Notes: generated from the letters alone by a model not told the origin. Counted from the first letter of the stretch, positions 15,750 to 26,678 are shown. The stretch: 64,000 nucleotides of DNA from Parazoarcus communis (GCF_003111665.1 NZ_CP022188.1:4822934-4886933); one strand, 5' to 3'. Translations and numbers: made by a program.

Positions 15750-17807
15750 CTAGCGCCCCAAGGATGTGAGCGCTGCCGCAAGCTTATCGCGGCTGAAGGG
15801 TTTGTCCAGCATCGGGACGTCATCATCGCCTCTGCGCCCCGGCTCCGAACTCGCGTAACCGCTCATCAGCACCACCGGAAGATCGGGACGGAAGCGTCTC
15901 ACGAAACGCGCCAGCGCGCGTCCGTCCATGCCGCCGGGCATGACCACGTCGGACAGCACGAGCGCGATCGACGCGACGTTTTCCACCATGTCGGCCGCCT
16001 CGTTTCCGCTTTCCGCCTCCAGCACGGTGCACCCGAGCGAAGCCAGCTGCTTTCGCACCACCTTGCGCACATCGTCATCGTCCTCGACCAGCAGCACGAG
16101 GCGGTCCTTGAGGTCCATCCCGACAGAGGCCGGCGCATCCAGCTGCAAGGTCACGGCGGGGCGTGCTGCGCACGGCAGGATCAGCGCCACCGTGGTACCG
16201 ACCGCCTGGCGGCTGCGAATCCGCACGCCGCCGCCGGACTGCTTGATAAAGCCGTACACCATGGCCATGCCCAGGCCACTGCCCATGCCGAATTTCTTGG
16301 TGGTGAAGAAGGGCTCGAACACGCGGGCGACGGTCGCACCGTCCATGCCCATGCCGTTGTCGCTCACCGCGATCTGCACATAGTTGCCGGGCGGCAGCTC
16401 GAGGTCGGCCGCCTCCGCCCGCCCCAATGGTTCGAGCGAAGACTCGATGCACAGCGCGCCGCCGTTCGGCATCGCATCGCGTGCATTGAGCGCCAGATTG
16501 AGCAGGGCGCTCTCGAGTTGGTGCGCATCGACCATGGCGACCAGCTGATCGGTTTTCGACTGGGTGAGGATGGAGATATTGCCCGGCACCGAGCGCCGGA
16601 TCAGGCGCGCCATGCTCAGGACGAGCTCGTTGACCTCCACCGGCTCGGGCGCCATCGGCTGCTGGCGCGAAAAGGTGAGCAGGCGCTTGATCAGCGTGGA
16701 GCCGCGCTCCGCAGCCTCCAGCGTCGGATCGACAAACTCGTCGATCACCGGATGACCGGGAAGCGTCTCGCGCAGCCCGGCGAGATTGCCCATCACCACC
16801 GTCAGCATGTTATTGAAGTCGTGCGCGAGACCACCGGTGAGCTGGCCGATGGCTTCCATCTTCTGCGCCTGCGCCAGCGCGCTGAAGGTGCGCCGCTGTT
16901 CGGTGATATCGACCGCATGGACAAAGCAGCCGATCACCTCGCCGTCCGGCCCCACGTCGGGCACAAGCGTGCTGCGGGCGAAGCGCGTCATGCCATCCGG
17001 CGCGGTGAGCGAGTACTCGTAGGACACCTCCTCTCCGTCGAGCGCCCGCCCCACCGCGTCTTCCACGGCCTCGAACACCTGCAGCCCGATCACTTCGCGG
17101 ATGGGCTGGTTTGCCATGGTTTCGCTGGTCCACCCGAACCACTCCGCATAACTGCGGTTGGCGTAACGATAGATCCACTGATTGTCGAAGTAGGCAATGT
17201 GCGCCGGAATCGTGTCGGTGATCTGGCGTAGCCTGGCCTCGCTGAAACGCAGCGCCGCGGTAATCCGGCGGTTGTCCTCGATGGCGGCGGTGAGTTCCGC
17301 ATTGGCCCGGGTCAGCTCGGCGGTGCGGCGCTCGATGGCAGCCTCCTGCTCGATCTGCTGACGTTCGATCTGGGTCTGCTTCGCATCGAGTTCGGTGATG
17401 TCCGAGTACAGCGCGATGAAACCGTCGTGTGGCAGCGGGAATCCACGGATCAGCAACAGCGTGCCATCCGGACGGCGGCGCCGGGTTTCGTGCGGTTTGA
17501 ACGCACGCGCAGCCTCTACCCGTTCGCTGACCTGGACGTCGGGGTCGCCCGGCCCGTACTCGCCGCGATCGGCGTTGTAGCGGATGAAAGCCTCGAATGG
17601 CAGCCCGGGCTCGGCCATCGTATCGGGGAAGTCGAGCAGGCGCAGGAAAGTGCGATTGCACGCGACCAGACGCAGATTGCGGTCGAAAACCGTCACCCCC
17701 TGGTCGAGCAGATCGAGCCCCGCAGCCGTCATCTCGCGATAGCGACGGTCACTGATTACCGGTTTGTTCGTGTCCCCAGCCACGGCTGGAACCTGCCCTG
17801 ATGTCAT
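15750..17807 (-). CDS. Hybrid sensor histidine kinase (PAS-PAS-HisKA-HATPase-REC)
   Basis: 685-residue protein without transmembrane segments, so probably cytoplasmic. Order: an N-terminal PAS_7-like domain (LDLLDQGVTVFDRNLRLVACN), a coiled coil rich in Gln/Glu around 150-190, a second PAS domain, a histidine dimerisation motif LAHDFNNMLTVVMGNL, the ATPase motifs NALNARDAMPNGG-like and GMGSGLGMAMVYG, and a C-terminal receiver with SDVVMPGGMDG. The DFNN-type H-box is typical of hybrid kinases of this class. The downstream OmpR-type regulator is the likely partner. The signal is unknown. Confidence 0.88.
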   Translation of the reverse strand: MTSGQVPAVAGDTNKPVISDRRYREMTAAGLDLLDQGVTVFDRNLRLVACNRTFLRLLDFPDTMAEPGLPFEAFIRYNADRGEYGPGDPDVQVSERVEAARAFKPHETRRRRPDGTLLLIRGFPLPHDGFIALYSDITELDAKQTQIERQQIEQEAAIERRTAELTRANAELTAAIEDNRRITAALRFSEARLRQITDTIPAHIAYFDNQWIYRYANRSYAEWFGWTSETMANQPIREVIGLQVFEAVEDAVGRALDGEEVSYEYSLTAPDGMTRFARSTLVPDVGPDGEVIGCFVHAVDITEQRRTFSALAQAQKMEAIGQLTGGLAHDFNNMLTVVMGNLAGLRETLPGHPVIDEFVDPTLEAAERGSTLIKRLLTFSRQQPMAPEPVEVNELVLSMARLIRRSVPGNISILTQSKTDQLVAMVDAHQLESALLNLALNARDAMPNGGALCIESSLEPLGRAEAADLELPPGNYVQIAVSDNGMGMDGATVARVFEPFFTTKKFGMGSGLGMAMVYGFIKQSGGGVRIRSRQAVGTTVALILPCAARPAVTLQLDAPASVGMDLKDRLVLLVEDDDDVRKVVRKQLASLGCTVLEAESGNEAADMVENVASIALVLSDVVMPGGMDGRALARFVRRFRPDLPVVLMSGYASSEPGRRGDDDVPMLDKPFSRDKLAAALTSLGR

Positions 17808-18064
17808 GCCGATTCACTCATTCCTGCACCCCCGTATTTTCCGGGTACGGACTGATTCTAGTCGGCCAGCAAGCCCCAGGGCAGCGCCGACAAGATTCAG
17901 TACATTTCCTCGAAATTGGCGACAAGTTTGTTTGTCATTCTGCTCCCGCGGCGCAGATCGACCACTGCCAGCCAGCTTGCCTGGCAGTTTCGGGGTTTCA
18001 GACGCGCGGTGACCGCCGGACCACCGGCAAGGTATTCCATAAAAACGTCATGGAGGAGCAAAGG

Positions 18065-19705
18065 GTGTCGAACAATCCTTACGAGCAGGGCCTGGACAAG
18101 AATGCAGCGAACTTTGTACCGCTGTCGCCCCTGAGCTTCATCGAGCGCAGCGCCTATGTATATCCCGACCGTGTCAGCGTGATTCACGGCGCACGCCAGT
18201 TCACCTGGAAGCAAACCTACGAGCGCTGCCGCCGTCTGGCAAGCGCCCTCACCCAGCATGGTATCGGCCACGGCGACACGGTGGCCGTCATGCTGCCCAA
18301 CGTGCCCGCCATGGTCGAGGTGCATTTCGGTGTGCCGATGACTGGCGCCGTGCTCAACACCCTCAACACCCGCCTCGACCCGGAAGCGATCGCCTTCATG
18401 CTGTCGCACGGAGAGGCCAAGGTGCTGATCACCGACCCCGAATTCGCAGCGATCGTCCGCCCCGCCCTCGACAGGCTCGAAGGCGAGAAGCCGCTGATCA
18501 TCGATGCGCTCGACCCGGAATATCCTTCCACCGAATGCCTCGGCTCGATCGAGTACGAATCCTTCCTCGACACCGGCAAGCCCGACTTCGAGTGGAAGCT
18601 GCCCGCAGACGAGTGGGACGCAATCGCCCTCAACTACACCTCGGGCACCACCGGCAACCCCAAGGGGGTGGTCTACCACCACCGCGGCGCCTACCTCAAC
18701 GCCGCCTCCAACATCATCAGCTGGGGCATGCCGCAGCACGCGGTGTATCTGTGGACGCTGCCGATGTTCCACTGCAACGGCTGGTGCTTCCCCTGGACCA
18801 TCGCCGCCAATGCAGGCGTGAATGTGTGCCTGCGCAAGATCGACGTGGCGCTGATCTATGAGCTGATCCGCAAGCACAAGGTCACGCACTTCTGCGGCGC
18901 ACCCATCGTGCACGGCATGCTGATCAACGCCAACGAAGCCCTGCGCGCGGGCATCGAGCACAAGGTGTCGGCCCTCATCGCCGGCGCTGCACCTCCGGCC
19001 GCCATCATCGAAGGCATGGAGCGCATCGGCTTCGACATCACCCATGTCTATGGACTGACCGAAACCTACGGCCCGGCTTCCGTCTGCGCCAAGCACCCCG
19101 AATGGGATGCGCTGCCGATCGACAAGCGTGCCGAGCGCAATGGCCGCCAGGGCGTGCGCTACCACATGCAGGAAGCGATCACCGTGCTCGACACCGACAC
19201 CCTGCAACCGGTGCCCGCCGATGGCGAGACCATGGGCGAGATCATGTTCCGCGGCAATCTGGTGATGAAGGGCTACCTGAAAAACCCGAAGGCCACTGCC
19301 GAGGCCTTTGCCGGTGGCTGGTTCCGCACCGGCGACCTCGCGGTGATGCATCCGGACGGTTACGTGAAGATCAAGGACCGCTCCAAGGACGTGATCATCT
19401 CCGGCGGCGAAAACATCTCGTCGCTTGAAGTCGAGGAGGTGCTGTATCGCCACCCCGCGGTCATGACCGCAGCCGTCGTCGCACGCCCCGACGAGAAATG
19501 GGGCGAAGTGCCCGCCGCCTTCATCGAGGTCAAGGAAGGCGCCAACGTCACCGCCGACGACATCGTCGCCCACTGCCGCGAGCATCTGGCCCGCTACAAG
19601 GTGCCCAAGCACATCGAGTTCTGCGTCCTGCCCAAGACCTCGACCGGAAAGATCCAGAAATTCGTGCTGCGCGATCAGGCGAAATCCGCTTCGGCAATCG
19701 GCTGA
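18065..19705 (+). CDS. Acyl-CoA synthetase (AMP-forming, DmdB-like)
   Basis: 546-residue AMP-binding enzyme that activates a carboxylic acid to its CoA thioester. It has the phosphate loop YTSGTTGNPKGV, the adenylate motif YGLTETYG, the GDLAVMHPDGYVKIKDRSKD hinge region and the catalytic lysine in TSTGKIQKF. GTG at 18065 is chosen because GGAGGAG lies six bases upstream and the protein then starts like its relatives (xSNNPYEQGLDKNAANF). It heads an operon with an acyl-CoA dehydrogenase, ETF-QO and a permease. The fatty-acid or methylthiopropionate-like substrate cannot be settled from sequence. Confidence 0.9.
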   Translation: MSNNPYEQGLDKNAANFVPLSPLSFIERSAYVYPDRVSVIHGARQFTWKQTYERCRRLASALTQHGIGHGDTVAVMLPNVPAMVEVHFGVPMTGAVLNTLNTRLDPEAIAFMLSHGEAKVLITDPEFAAIVRPALDRLEGEKPLIIDALDPEYPSTECLGSIEYESFLDTGKPDFEWKLPADEWDAIALNYTSGTTGNPKGVVYHHRGAYLNAASNIISWGMPQHAVYLWTLPMFHCNGWCFPWTIAANAGVNVCLRKIDVALIYELIRKHKVTHFCGAPIVHGMLINANEALRAGIEHKVSALIAGAAPPAAIIEGMERIGFDITHVYGLTETYGPASVCAKHPEWDALPIDKRAERNGRQGVRYHMQEAITVLDTDTLQPVPADGETMGEIMFRGNLVMKGYLKNPKATAEAFAGGWFRTGDLAVMHPDGYVKIKDRSKDVIISGGENISSLEVEEVLYRHPAVMTAAVVARPDEKWGEVPAAFIEVKEGANVTADDIVAHCREHLARYKVPKHIEFCVLPKTSTGKIQKFVLRDQAKSASAIG

Positions 19706-19777
19706 CGCGCTCCGCCGCCGTGCCACCGCGCACTGCGGCGTGCCAGGCCTGCACCCAACGACACAAGGAACACGCAC

Positions 19778-21568
19778 ATGACCACTTACACCGCTCCCGT
19801 ACGCGACATGCTGTTCGCAATGAACGAACTCGCCGGACTCGAGGACATCTACTCGCTGCCGGGCAATGAGGATGTCAGCGCCGATCTCGTCGAGGCCATT
19901 CTCGACGAAGCCGGCAAGTTCGCAGCCGAAGTGCTGGCGCCGATCAACGCCCCGGGCGATCGTCAGGGCAACACCTGGCGCGACGGCGAAGTCAGCACCG
20001 CCGACGGTTTCAAGCAAGCCTACGAGGTGTTCTGCGACACCGGCTGGAACGGCATGCCCTCATCCACCGAGTTCGGCGGCCAGGGACTGCCGGTCACGGT
20101 ATCCACCGCCGTGCTGGAGATGTGGAAGTCGGCCAACATGTCGTTCTCGCTGTGCCAGATGCTGACCCTGGGTGCGGTTGAAGCCATTGCCCATCACGGC
20201 AGCGACGAACTGAAATCGACTTATCTCCCCAACATGGTGTCCGGCAAGTGGACCGGCACCATGAACCTGACCGAGCCCCAGGCCGGCTCCGACCTCGCTG
20301 CGGTACGCAGCAAGGCCGAACCGCGCGGTGACGGCAGCTACGCGCTCTCCGGCACCAAGATCTTCATCACCTGGGGTGAGCACGACATGGCGGAGAACAT
20401 CATCCACCTCGTGCTCGCACGCCTGCCCGACGCACCGCCGGGGGTGAAGGGCATCTCGCTCTTCGTCGCGCCCAAGTTCCTGGTCAATGCCGACGGCAGC
20501 CTCGGCGCCCGCAACGACCTGGTGTGCGCATCGATCGAGCACAAGATGGGCATCCACGCCAGCCCGACCGCCGTCATGGTATTCGGCGAGAAGGAAGGCG
20601 CGATCGGCTACCTCGTGGGCGAACCCAACCGTGGCCTCGAGTACATGTTCACGATGATGAACCATGCCCGCCTCAACGTCGGCCTTGAAGGCGTGGCGAT
20701 TGCCGAACGCGCCTATCAGGCCGCGCTCGGCTATGCCCGCGAACGCGTGCAGGGCCGCATCATCGGCGACAAGTCGGGCGCAACCCGGCCCATCCTGCAT
20801 CACCCCGACGTGCGTCGCATGTTGATGGACATGAAGGCCCGCACCGAGGCCACACGCGCCCTCGCCTACTACGTTGCCGGCTGCATGGACCGCGCCCGCA
20901 GCGACGCCGACGAGAACGTGCGCAAGGACAACCAGAGCCGGCTCGAACTGCTCACCCCGGTGGTCAAGGGCTGGTGCACCGAAACCGCTCAGAGCGTGAC
21001 CTGGAACGGTATCCAGGTACACGGCGGCATGGGCTTCATCGAAGAAACCGGCGCCTGCCAGCACATGCGCGACGCCCGCATCACCACCATCTACGAAGGC
21101 ACGACCGCGATCCAGGCCAATGACCTGATCGGACGCAAGGTGGCCCGCGAAGGCGGCCACGCCATGGCAGCCCTGATCGAGGAGATGTCCGTAACCCGGG
21201 CTCAACTCGAAGCGCACGCCGACAGCCAGCTGCAGAAGATCGGCGCGTCCTTTGGCAAGGGCATCCTGGCCCTGCGCGAAGCCACCGACTGGCTGCTGGC
21301 CAACTACGAACGCAACCCGCAGGCGGCCGCAGCCGGTGCCGTGCCTTTCCTCAAGCTCGCCGGCACGGTAGCGGGCGCCTGGCTGATGGCACGCAGCACC
21401 GCAATTGCGATCGAGCGCATGCAGGGGCCGGATGCCGGCTTCTACGGCGCCAAGCTCGTTACCGCACGCTACTTCGTCGAGCACGTGCTGCCCGAAGCCA
21501 ACAGCCTGCGCGACGCCATCGTCAATGGTGCCGAATCGGTGCTGGCACTGCCTGAGGAGCTGTTCTGA
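19778..21568 (+). CDS. Acyl-CoA dehydrogenase (DmdC-like, extended C-terminus)
   Basis: 596-residue FAD enzyme of the large acyl-CoA dehydrogenase subgroup. The FAD/substrate motif [20 protein letters not shown] and the C-terminal [30 protein letters not shown] region, which holds the usual catalytic glutamate, are present, plus an extra C-terminal domain. It lies 72 nt after the acyl-CoA synthetase, and its last base is shared with the ETF-QO start. It should oxidise the CoA ester made by the upstream ligase and pass electrons to ETF. Confidence 0.92.
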   Translation: MTTYTAPVRDMLFAMNELAGLEDIYSLPGNEDVSADLVEAILDEAGKFAAEVLAPINAPGDRQGNTWRDGEVSTADGFKQAYEVFCDTGWNGMPSSTEFGGQGLPVTVSTAVLEMWKSANMSFSLCQMLTLGAVEAIAHHGSDELKSTYLPNMVSGKWTGTMNLTEPQAGSDLAAVRSKAEPRGDGSYALSGTKIFITWGEHDMAENIIHLVLARLPDAPPGVKGISLFVAPKFLVNADGSLGARNDLVCASIEHKMGIHASPTAVMVFGEKEGAIGYLVGEPNRGLEYMFTMMNHARLNVGLEGVAIAERAYQAALGYARERVQGRIIGDKSGATRPILHHPDVRRMLMDMKARTEATRALAYYVAGCMDRARSDADENVRKDNQSRLELLTPVVKGWCTETAQSVTWNGIQVHGGMGFIEETGACQHMRDARITTIYEGTTAIQANDLIGRKVAREGGHAMAALIEEMSVTRAQLEAHADSQLQKIGASFGKGILALREATDWLLANYERNPQAAAAGAVPFLKLAGTVAGAWLMARSTAIAIERMQGPDAGFYGAKLVTARYFVEHVLPEANSLRDAIVNGAESVLALPEELF

Positions 21569-23199
21569 TGAGCCGCGAATGCATGGAATACGATGTCGTC
21601 ATCGTTGGCGCAGGCCCCTCTGGTCTGAGCACCGCGATCCGGCTCAAGCAGCTTGCCGAAAAGGCCGGGCGCGAACTGTCGGTGTGCGTGGTGGAAAAGG
21701 GCTCCGAGGTCGGCGCCCATATCCTGTCCGGCGCGGTGATCGAGCCGCGCGCGCTCAATGAACTGTTCCCCGACTGGAAGGAACGCGGCGCCCCGCTCAA
21801 CACCCCGGTCACCGAAGACCATTTCATGCTGCTGTCGGAGAAGGGTGCACGCAAACTGCCCACGCCGCCGCAGATGCACAACGAAGGCAACTACATCGTC
21901 AGCCTGGGCAACTTCTGCCGCTGGCTGGGTGAGCAGGCCGAGGCGCTCGGCGTGGAGATCTACCCCGGCTTCGCCGCTGCCGAAGTGCTGTTCGACGAAG
22001 CCGGTGCGGTGCGTGGCATCGCCACCGGCGACATGGGCGTGACCCGCGACGGCGAGCAAGGCCCCAACTACCAGCCAGGTATCGAGCTGCACGCACGCCA
22101 GACGGTGTTTTCGGAAGGCTGTCGCGGATCGCTCACCAAGGGCCTGATGGCGCGCTACGACCTGCGCCGCGACGCCGACCCGCAAACCTACGGCATCGGC
22201 ATCAAGGAGTTGTGGGAGGTCGACCCGGCCGTCCATCGCCCCGGCCTCACCGTGCATACCGCCGGCTGGCCGCTCAAGTCGGACACCTACGGTGGCTCCT
22301 TCCTGTATCACCTGGAAGGCAACCTGGTGTCGGTCGGTTTTGTCGTCGGTCTCGATTACAGCAACCCCTGGCTGTCGCCGTACGAAGAGTTCCAGCGCTT
22401 CAAGACTCACCCCGAGATCCGCAAGTACTTCGAAGGCGGCCGCCGCGTGTCGTACGGCGCCCGTGCGCTGTCGGAAGGCGGCTTCCAGTCCCTGCCCAAA
22501 CTCACGTTCCCGGGCGGCATGCTGGTCGGCGACACCGCAGGCTTCCTCAACGTGCCCAAGATCAAGGGCACCCACATGTCGATGAAGTCGGGCATCGAAG
22601 CCGCTGCTGCGCTGTTCGCGCACCTGACGGCCGACGATGCAAAGGCGACTGAAGTCACGGGCTACCCCGAGCGCCTCAAGGCCAGCTGGCTGTGGGACGA
22701 ACTGTACTCGGTGCGCAACGTCCGCCCGTCCTTCCGCTGGGGCCTGTGGGGCGGCATCGCCTACAGCGCCATCGATACCTTCCTGTTCCGCGGCCGTGCG
22801 CCATGGACACTGCGCAACCATGCCGACCACACCCAGCTGAAGAAGGCGGCCGACTGCGAGCAGATCGTCTATCCGAAGCCGGACGGCAAGATCAGCTTCG
22901 ACCGCCTGTCATCGGTCTTCATCTCGGCCACCAACCACGAGGAAGAGCAGCCCTGCCACCTGCGGCTGAAGAATCCGCTGACGCCCATCGTCACCAACCT
23001 CGCCGATTTCGAGGCCCCCGAGCAGCGCTACTGCCCGGCCGGCGTGTATGAAATCGTGCGCGAAGAACAGGGCCCGCGCCTGCAGATCAACGCCCAGAAC
23101 TGCCTGCACTGCAAGACCTGCGACATCAAGGACCCGACGCAGAACATCGACTGGGCGGTACCCGAAGGCAGCGGCGGCCCCAACTACCCGAACATGTAA
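21568..23199 (+). CDS. Electron transfer flavoprotein-ubiquinone oxidoreductase
   Basis: 543-residue ETF-QO. The FAD motif [15 protein letters not shown] is near the N-terminus (about 11-25), followed by [15 protein letters not shown]. The C-terminal ferredoxin-like domain has the [4Fe-4S] cysteines in YCPAGVYE and [13 protein letters not shown]. Its ATG overlaps the acyl-CoA dehydrogenase stop (TGATG), indicating coupling. It feeds electrons from acyl-CoA oxidation through ETF to the quinone pool; the etfAB genes are not in the window. Confidence 0.95.
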   Translation: MSRECMEYDVVIVGAGPSGLSTAIRLKQLAEKAGRELSVCVVEKGSEVGAHILSGAVIEPRALNELFPDWKERGAPLNTPVTEDHFMLLSEKGARKLPTPPQMHNEGNYIVSLGNFCRWLGEQAEALGVEIYPGFAAAEVLFDEAGAVRGIATGDMGVTRDGEQGPNYQPGIELHARQTVFSEGCRGSLTKGLMARYDLRRDADPQTYGIGIKELWEVDPAVHRPGLTVHTAGWPLKSDTYGGSFLYHLEGNLVSVGFVVGLDYSNPWLSPYEEFQRFKTHPEIRKYFEGGRRVSYGARALSEGGFQSLPKLTFPGGMLVGDTAGFLNVPKIKGTHMSMKSGIEAAAALFAHLTADDAKATEVTGYPERLKASWLWDELYSVRNVRPSFRWGLWGGIAYSAIDTFLFRGRAPWTLRNHADHTQLKKAADCEQIVYPKPDGKISFDRLSSVFISATNHEEEQPCHLRLKNPLTPIVTNLADFEAPEQRYCPAGVYEIVREEQGPRLQINAQNCLHCKTCDIKDPTQNIDWAVPEGSGGPNYPNM

Positions 23200-23254
23200 T
23201 CAAGCCCGCACGACAGCATCAACAAACAACTTTTAACAGACGAGGAGAGACATC

Positions 23255-24673
23255 GTGTCCATGCAACGCCCTCACGGGGCCGAACAGCCCTACTGGCCAG
23301 CCGGTCCATTCAAGATCCGCCTGCCCTTCATCCACTATCGCTGGGAATACCCGGAGATGATCCAGGGTCTGATCATGTTCGTGGTCGGTCTGGCGATGAT
23401 TCCGCTGCTGCAGAAATACCTCGGCATGCCGTACGAAGCCGCGCTCGCCTTCTGCGTGATCGCCGGTGTAGGTTACATGCTGCCCGCCCTGCTCGGGGTA
23501 CCACTGGTACCAGGCTGGATCACCCCCGCGATTCCAGTGGTGATCCTCTACCTGCAAGGCTTCGAGCCTGGCCCCGAGGCAATCAAGGCGCTGTTCGCGC
23601 TGCAGATCGAAGTGTTCGCGATCTTCCTGATCCTGGGCATTACCGGCATGGGCAACCGGCTGGTGACCATCATCCCCAACTCGCTCAAATCCGGCATCAT
23701 CATCGGCGCCGGTATTGCCGCGATGATGGGTGAGCTCAAGGTCGGCGGGCGTATCGACAACACCCCGATCTCGCTGATCATCGGTTCGATCGTATCCGCC
23801 TATGTGCTGTTCTCGCTGTCGTTCAAGAGCATCGTCGAGAACAACGTGTGGGCCAAGCGCATCTCCAACTTCGGCATGATTCCCGGCATGATTCTGGCCA
23901 TGCTGGTCGGCTGGGCAGTGGGTGAATACCCGTGGCCGGACGTGCAGTGGGGCATCACCAATCCCGACTTCAAGCTGATGTGGAACTACCTGGTGTTCTC
24001 TACCGGCCTGCCCGACGCCAGCACCTTCCTCGTCGCACTCCCGACCGCAATCATTGCCTACGTGATCGCTTTCGGCGACATCGTGGTCGGCTTCACCCTG
24101 GTCAAGCGTGTCGACCACCTGCGTGAAGACGAGAAGATCGAAGAAGGCATCACCCGCGTTCACCTGGTGACCGCCATCCGTAACGGCATCCACGCATTCT
24201 TCGCACCGTGGCCCGGTCTGGCCGGTCCGTTGTGGACGGCTGCGCACGCCACCGTTGCCGAGCGCTATGCACTCGGCCGCAAGGCGATGGACTCCATCTA
24301 CAGCGGCGGCGGCACCTTCTGGATCACCGGTTTCATCGCGCTGTTCATGCTACCCCTGGTCAGCGTGTTCAAGCCGGTGCTGCCGATCGCGCTCTCGCTC
24401 ACCCTGGTGCTGACGGCCTACATCTGCATCATGGTCGGCATGGAAGAGCTGAAGAACTCAACCGAGCGCGGCGTGGCCGGCATCGTTGCGGTCACCCTGG
24501 CGATGCCCGACCCGAAATCCACCGTGTATGCAGTGGTGATCGGCCTGGTCCTGTACTTCCTGATCGAGCGTCCGCATCGCATCGGCACCCGTGAAACCAA
24601 GGATGTGAGCATCCTTGCCAACACCACCGCCGAAATGGAAGCGGCCGACAGCCACGGTCAGACCCGCGGTTAA
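23255..24673 (+). CDS. NCS2/SLC23-like permease
   Basis: 472-residue polytopic membrane protein with about 12 hydrophobic segments. GTG at 23255 has GAGGAG eight bases upstream. The fold resembles the nucleobase-ascorbate/xanthine-uracil permease family, but the canonical substrate motifs are not obvious. It follows ETF-QO in the same direction, so it may import the acid activated by the upstream acyl-CoA synthetase; that is inference. A 9-bp hairpin with one G-U pair (24683-24718) follows the stop. Confidence 0.78.
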   Translation: MSMQRPHGAEQPYWPAGPFKIRLPFIHYRWEYPEMIQGLIMFVVGLAMIPLLQKYLGMPYEAALAFCVIAGVGYMLPALLGVPLVPGWITPAIPVVILYLQGFEPGPEAIKALFALQIEVFAIFLILGITGMGNRLVTIIPNSLKSGIIIGAGIAAMMGELKVGGRIDNTPISLIIGSIVSAYVLFSLSFKSIVENNVWAKRISNFGMIPGMILAMLVGWAVGEYPWPDVQWGITNPDFKLMWNYLVFSTGLPDASTFLVALPTAIIAYVIAFGDIVVGFTLVKRVDHLREDEKIEEGITRVHLVTAIRNGIHAFFAPWPGLAGPLWTAAHATVAERYALGRKAMDSIYSGGGTFWITGFIALFMLPLVSVFKPVLPIALSLTLVLTAYICIMVGMEELKNSTERGVAGIVAVTLAMPDPKSTVYAVVIGLVLYFLIERPHRIGTRETKDVSILANTTAEMEAADSHGQTRG

Positions 24674-24706
24674 ACGCACACGGCCATCATTGCCCTGCAA
24701 GGGGTC

Positions 24707-24904
24707 ATGGTGGCCGCCTCCCACGCCCCTGCCCCCATGTCCGCACTCATTCACCGCCTCTGCGGCGCCGACGCCGAGCCCCTCCCACGCAGCCGTAGCC
24801 TCGCCCGTCTGGGCCTGACCGTTGCGCTTGTCTCCCTCTATGCGCTGACCATGCTGCTCGTCTTCGCACCTGAAGCGCTGCACTGGGCCGCGTTCAGAAA
24901 CTGA
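24707..24904 (+). CDS. Possible small single-pass membrane protein
   Basis: 65 residues (or 55 from an internal ATG at 24737), with one transmembrane segment ARLGLTVALVSLYALTMLLVF. The hydrophobic part slightly resembles DUF485 proteins, but the second helix is absent. No clear ribosome site is seen, and the first start lies inside the hairpin after the permease gene. It may be a real permease-linked micropeptide or a chance frame. Confidence 0.35.
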   Translation: MVAASHAPAPMSALIHRLCGADAEPLPRSRSLARLGLTVALVSLYALTMLLVFAPEALHWAAFRN

Positions 24905-24994
24905 ACACCCACCGCCTGCCGCGCGCCGTCATCGTGGTGCAAGCCGGCCACCAATCCGGGCTAAAATTGGCCGCATTCCATTCCGGCCCTCCCC

Positions 24995-25927
24995 ATGTCC
25001 CGTTTTCTGACCGCAGCGCTGTACAAGTTCGTCCGCCTCCCCGACTTCCGCGAGCTGCATGCCCCGCTGCTGGATTGCTGCAACCGCCATCAGGTCAAGG
25101 GCACCCTGCTGCTGGCCGAAGAGGGCATCAACGGCACCATTGCCGGACTGCCAGACGACATCGAAGCCGTGCTGGCCTGGCTGCGCAAAGACCCGCGTCT
25201 GGCCGAACTTGAGCACAAGTCCTCGTGGGCCGACTCGCCCCCGTTCCAGCGCATGAAGGTGAAGCTCAAACGCGAGATCGTCACCCTTGGTGTAGACGGT
25301 GTCTCGCCCACCAACATGGCCGGCGAATACGTCAAGCCGCAGGACTGGAACACGCTGATTGCCGACCCCGACGTGGTGGTGGTCGATTGCCGCAATGACT
25401 ACGAGGTGGCCATCGGTACCTTCGACGGCGCGGTCGATCCACACACCCGCAGTTTTTCCGAGCTGCCCGCCTGGGTGGAAAAGGAGTCCGCACCCGGCGG
25501 TCTGCTCGCCGACAAACCGAGGGTGGCGATGTTCTGCACCGGCGGCATCCGCTGCGAGAAATCCACCGCCTTCATGCGCATGCAGGGCTTCGAGGCGGTC
25601 TATCACCTGGAAGGCGGCATCCTCAAATACCTCGAAACCATTCCCGAAGCCGACAGCAGCTGGCAGGGTGAATGTTTCGTGTTCGACGACCGCGTCTCGG
25701 TCGGCCACGCGCTGGTGCCTGGCGGGCTGGGCCGCTGCCTTGCCTGTGGCTACCCGCTCACCGCAGAAGAACAGGCCTCCGAGCACTACGAGGACGGCGT
25801 GAGCTGCCCGCATTGCTGCGACTCGACCGAAGAACGCAAGGCCGAACTGCGCGAACGCCGCCGCCAGCAAGCGCTGGCCGCAGAACAGAAGCGCGCCGAC
25901 GACAAGGCGGCACGCCCCAAGCCGTGA
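24995..25927 (+). CDS. trhO: tRNA uridine-34 hydroxylase TrhO (rhodanese-like)
   Basis: 310-residue YceA/TrhO protein. It has an N-terminal ferredoxin-like domain (KGTLLLAEEGINGTIAG), a rhodanese domain with the active cysteine in MFCTGGIRCEKST, and a C-terminal zinc-binding-like region with CLACGYPL and CPHCC. The family uses oxygen and prephenate-independent chemistry to form 5-hydroxyuridine at the tRNA wobble position. It overlaps the next gene by 4 nt (GTGA). The long basic C-terminal tail is ordinary for the family. Confidence 0.93.
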   Translation: MSRFLTAALYKFVRLPDFRELHAPLLDCCNRHQVKGTLLLAEEGINGTIAGLPDDIEAVLAWLRKDPRLAELEHKSSWADSPPFQRMKVKLKREIVTLGVDGVSPTNMAGEYVKPQDWNTLIADPDVVVVDCRNDYEVAIGTFDGAVDPHTRSFSELPAWVEKESAPGGLLADKPRVAMFCTGGIRCEKSTAFMRMQGFEAVYHLEGGILKYLETIPEADSSWQGECFVFDDRVSVGHALVPGGLGRCLACGYPLTAEEQASEHYEDGVSCPHCCDSTEERKAELRERRRQQALAAEQKRADDKAARPKP

Positions 25928-26589
25928 GGGACGGCGCCCTGCCCCTGCTGTATTCGTTCCGACGCTGCCCGTATGCGATGCGGGCCCGCCTCGCGATTGC
26001 AGCCAGTGCCCAGCGGGTGGAGTTGCGCGAAGTCGTGCTCAGGGACAAACCGCCCGAACTGATCGCCGCCTCGCCCAAGGCCACAGTCCCGGTGCTGGTC
26101 CTGCCCGACGGCCAGGTGATCGAGCAGAGCATCGACATCATGCTGTGGGCGCTGCGCCTGCACGACCCGCAAGCCTGGCTGAATCCGCCATCGGGCACGC
26201 TCGACGGGATGCTGGCGCTCATCGCCCGCAACGACAGCAACAGCGAAGGCGGCTTCAAGCACCACCTCGACCGCTACAAGCACCCGAACCGCTATCCGGG
26301 CGCAGACGCCGCACAGCATCGCAGCGGGGGAGCCGCCTTCCTGATGGAACTCGAACACCGGCTCGAAGCGACGGTGTGCCTGTTCGGCAACCGTCCCGCA
26401 CTCGCTGACATGGCGATTGCCCCCTTCGTGCGCCAGTTCGCCGCCACCGACCCCGACTGGTTTGCCGGCCAGCCCTGGCCGCGACTGCAAGCCTGGCTGA
26501 CCACCATCACGACAAGCCCGTGCTTCACCCACGTAATGGGCAAGCACCCGCAGTGGCGAGCAGGTGCGCAACCCACCCTGTTTCCATAA
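25924..26589 (+). CDS. Glutathione S-transferase-like protein
   Basis: 221-residue protein with an N-terminal thioredoxin-fold half (LLYSFRRCPYAMRARLAI, ATVPVLVLPDGQVIEQSIDI) and a helical C-terminal half (LADMAIAPFVRQFA). GTG at 25924 overlaps the trhO stop. An RCPYAMR motif replaces the classical CPFC glutaredoxin site, leaving one cysteine. The substrate is unknown. Coupling to trhO suggests co-expression, not necessarily shared function. Confidence 0.85.
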   Translation: MRDGALPLLYSFRRCPYAMRARLAIAASAQRVELREVVLRDKPPELIAASPKATVPVLVLPDGQVIEQSIDIMLWALRLHDPQAWLNPPSGTLDGMLALIARNDSNSEGGFKHHLDRYKHPNRYPGADAAQHRSGGAAFLMELEHRLEATVCLFGNRPALADMAIAPFVRQFAATDPDWFAGQPWPRLQAWLTTITTSPCFTHVMGKHPQWRAGAQPTLFP

Positions 26590-26606
26590 TCAGTCCAAGA
26601 ATCGAC

Positions 26607-26678
26607 TCACGCGGAGACGCGGAGCACGCAGAGAAGACCATTCTGTCTTCCTTCCGCGCTCTCCGCGCCTCCGCGCGA
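26607..26678. repeat. Interspersed GC-rich inverted repeat, copy 2
   Basis: Left arm TCACGCGGAGACGCGGAG, right arm CTCTCCGCGCCTCCGCGCG. It lies between the convergent GST-like gene and the ABC ATPase, in the same family as 13620-13689 and 35237-35303. Confidence 0.75.

Noticed and set aside
17897..20017. 706-codon minus-strand ORF opposite the acyl-CoA synthetase
   Set aside because: It is a codon-phase shadow of two clear genes on the plus strand; its translation is His/Gly/Val-rich and matches no family.
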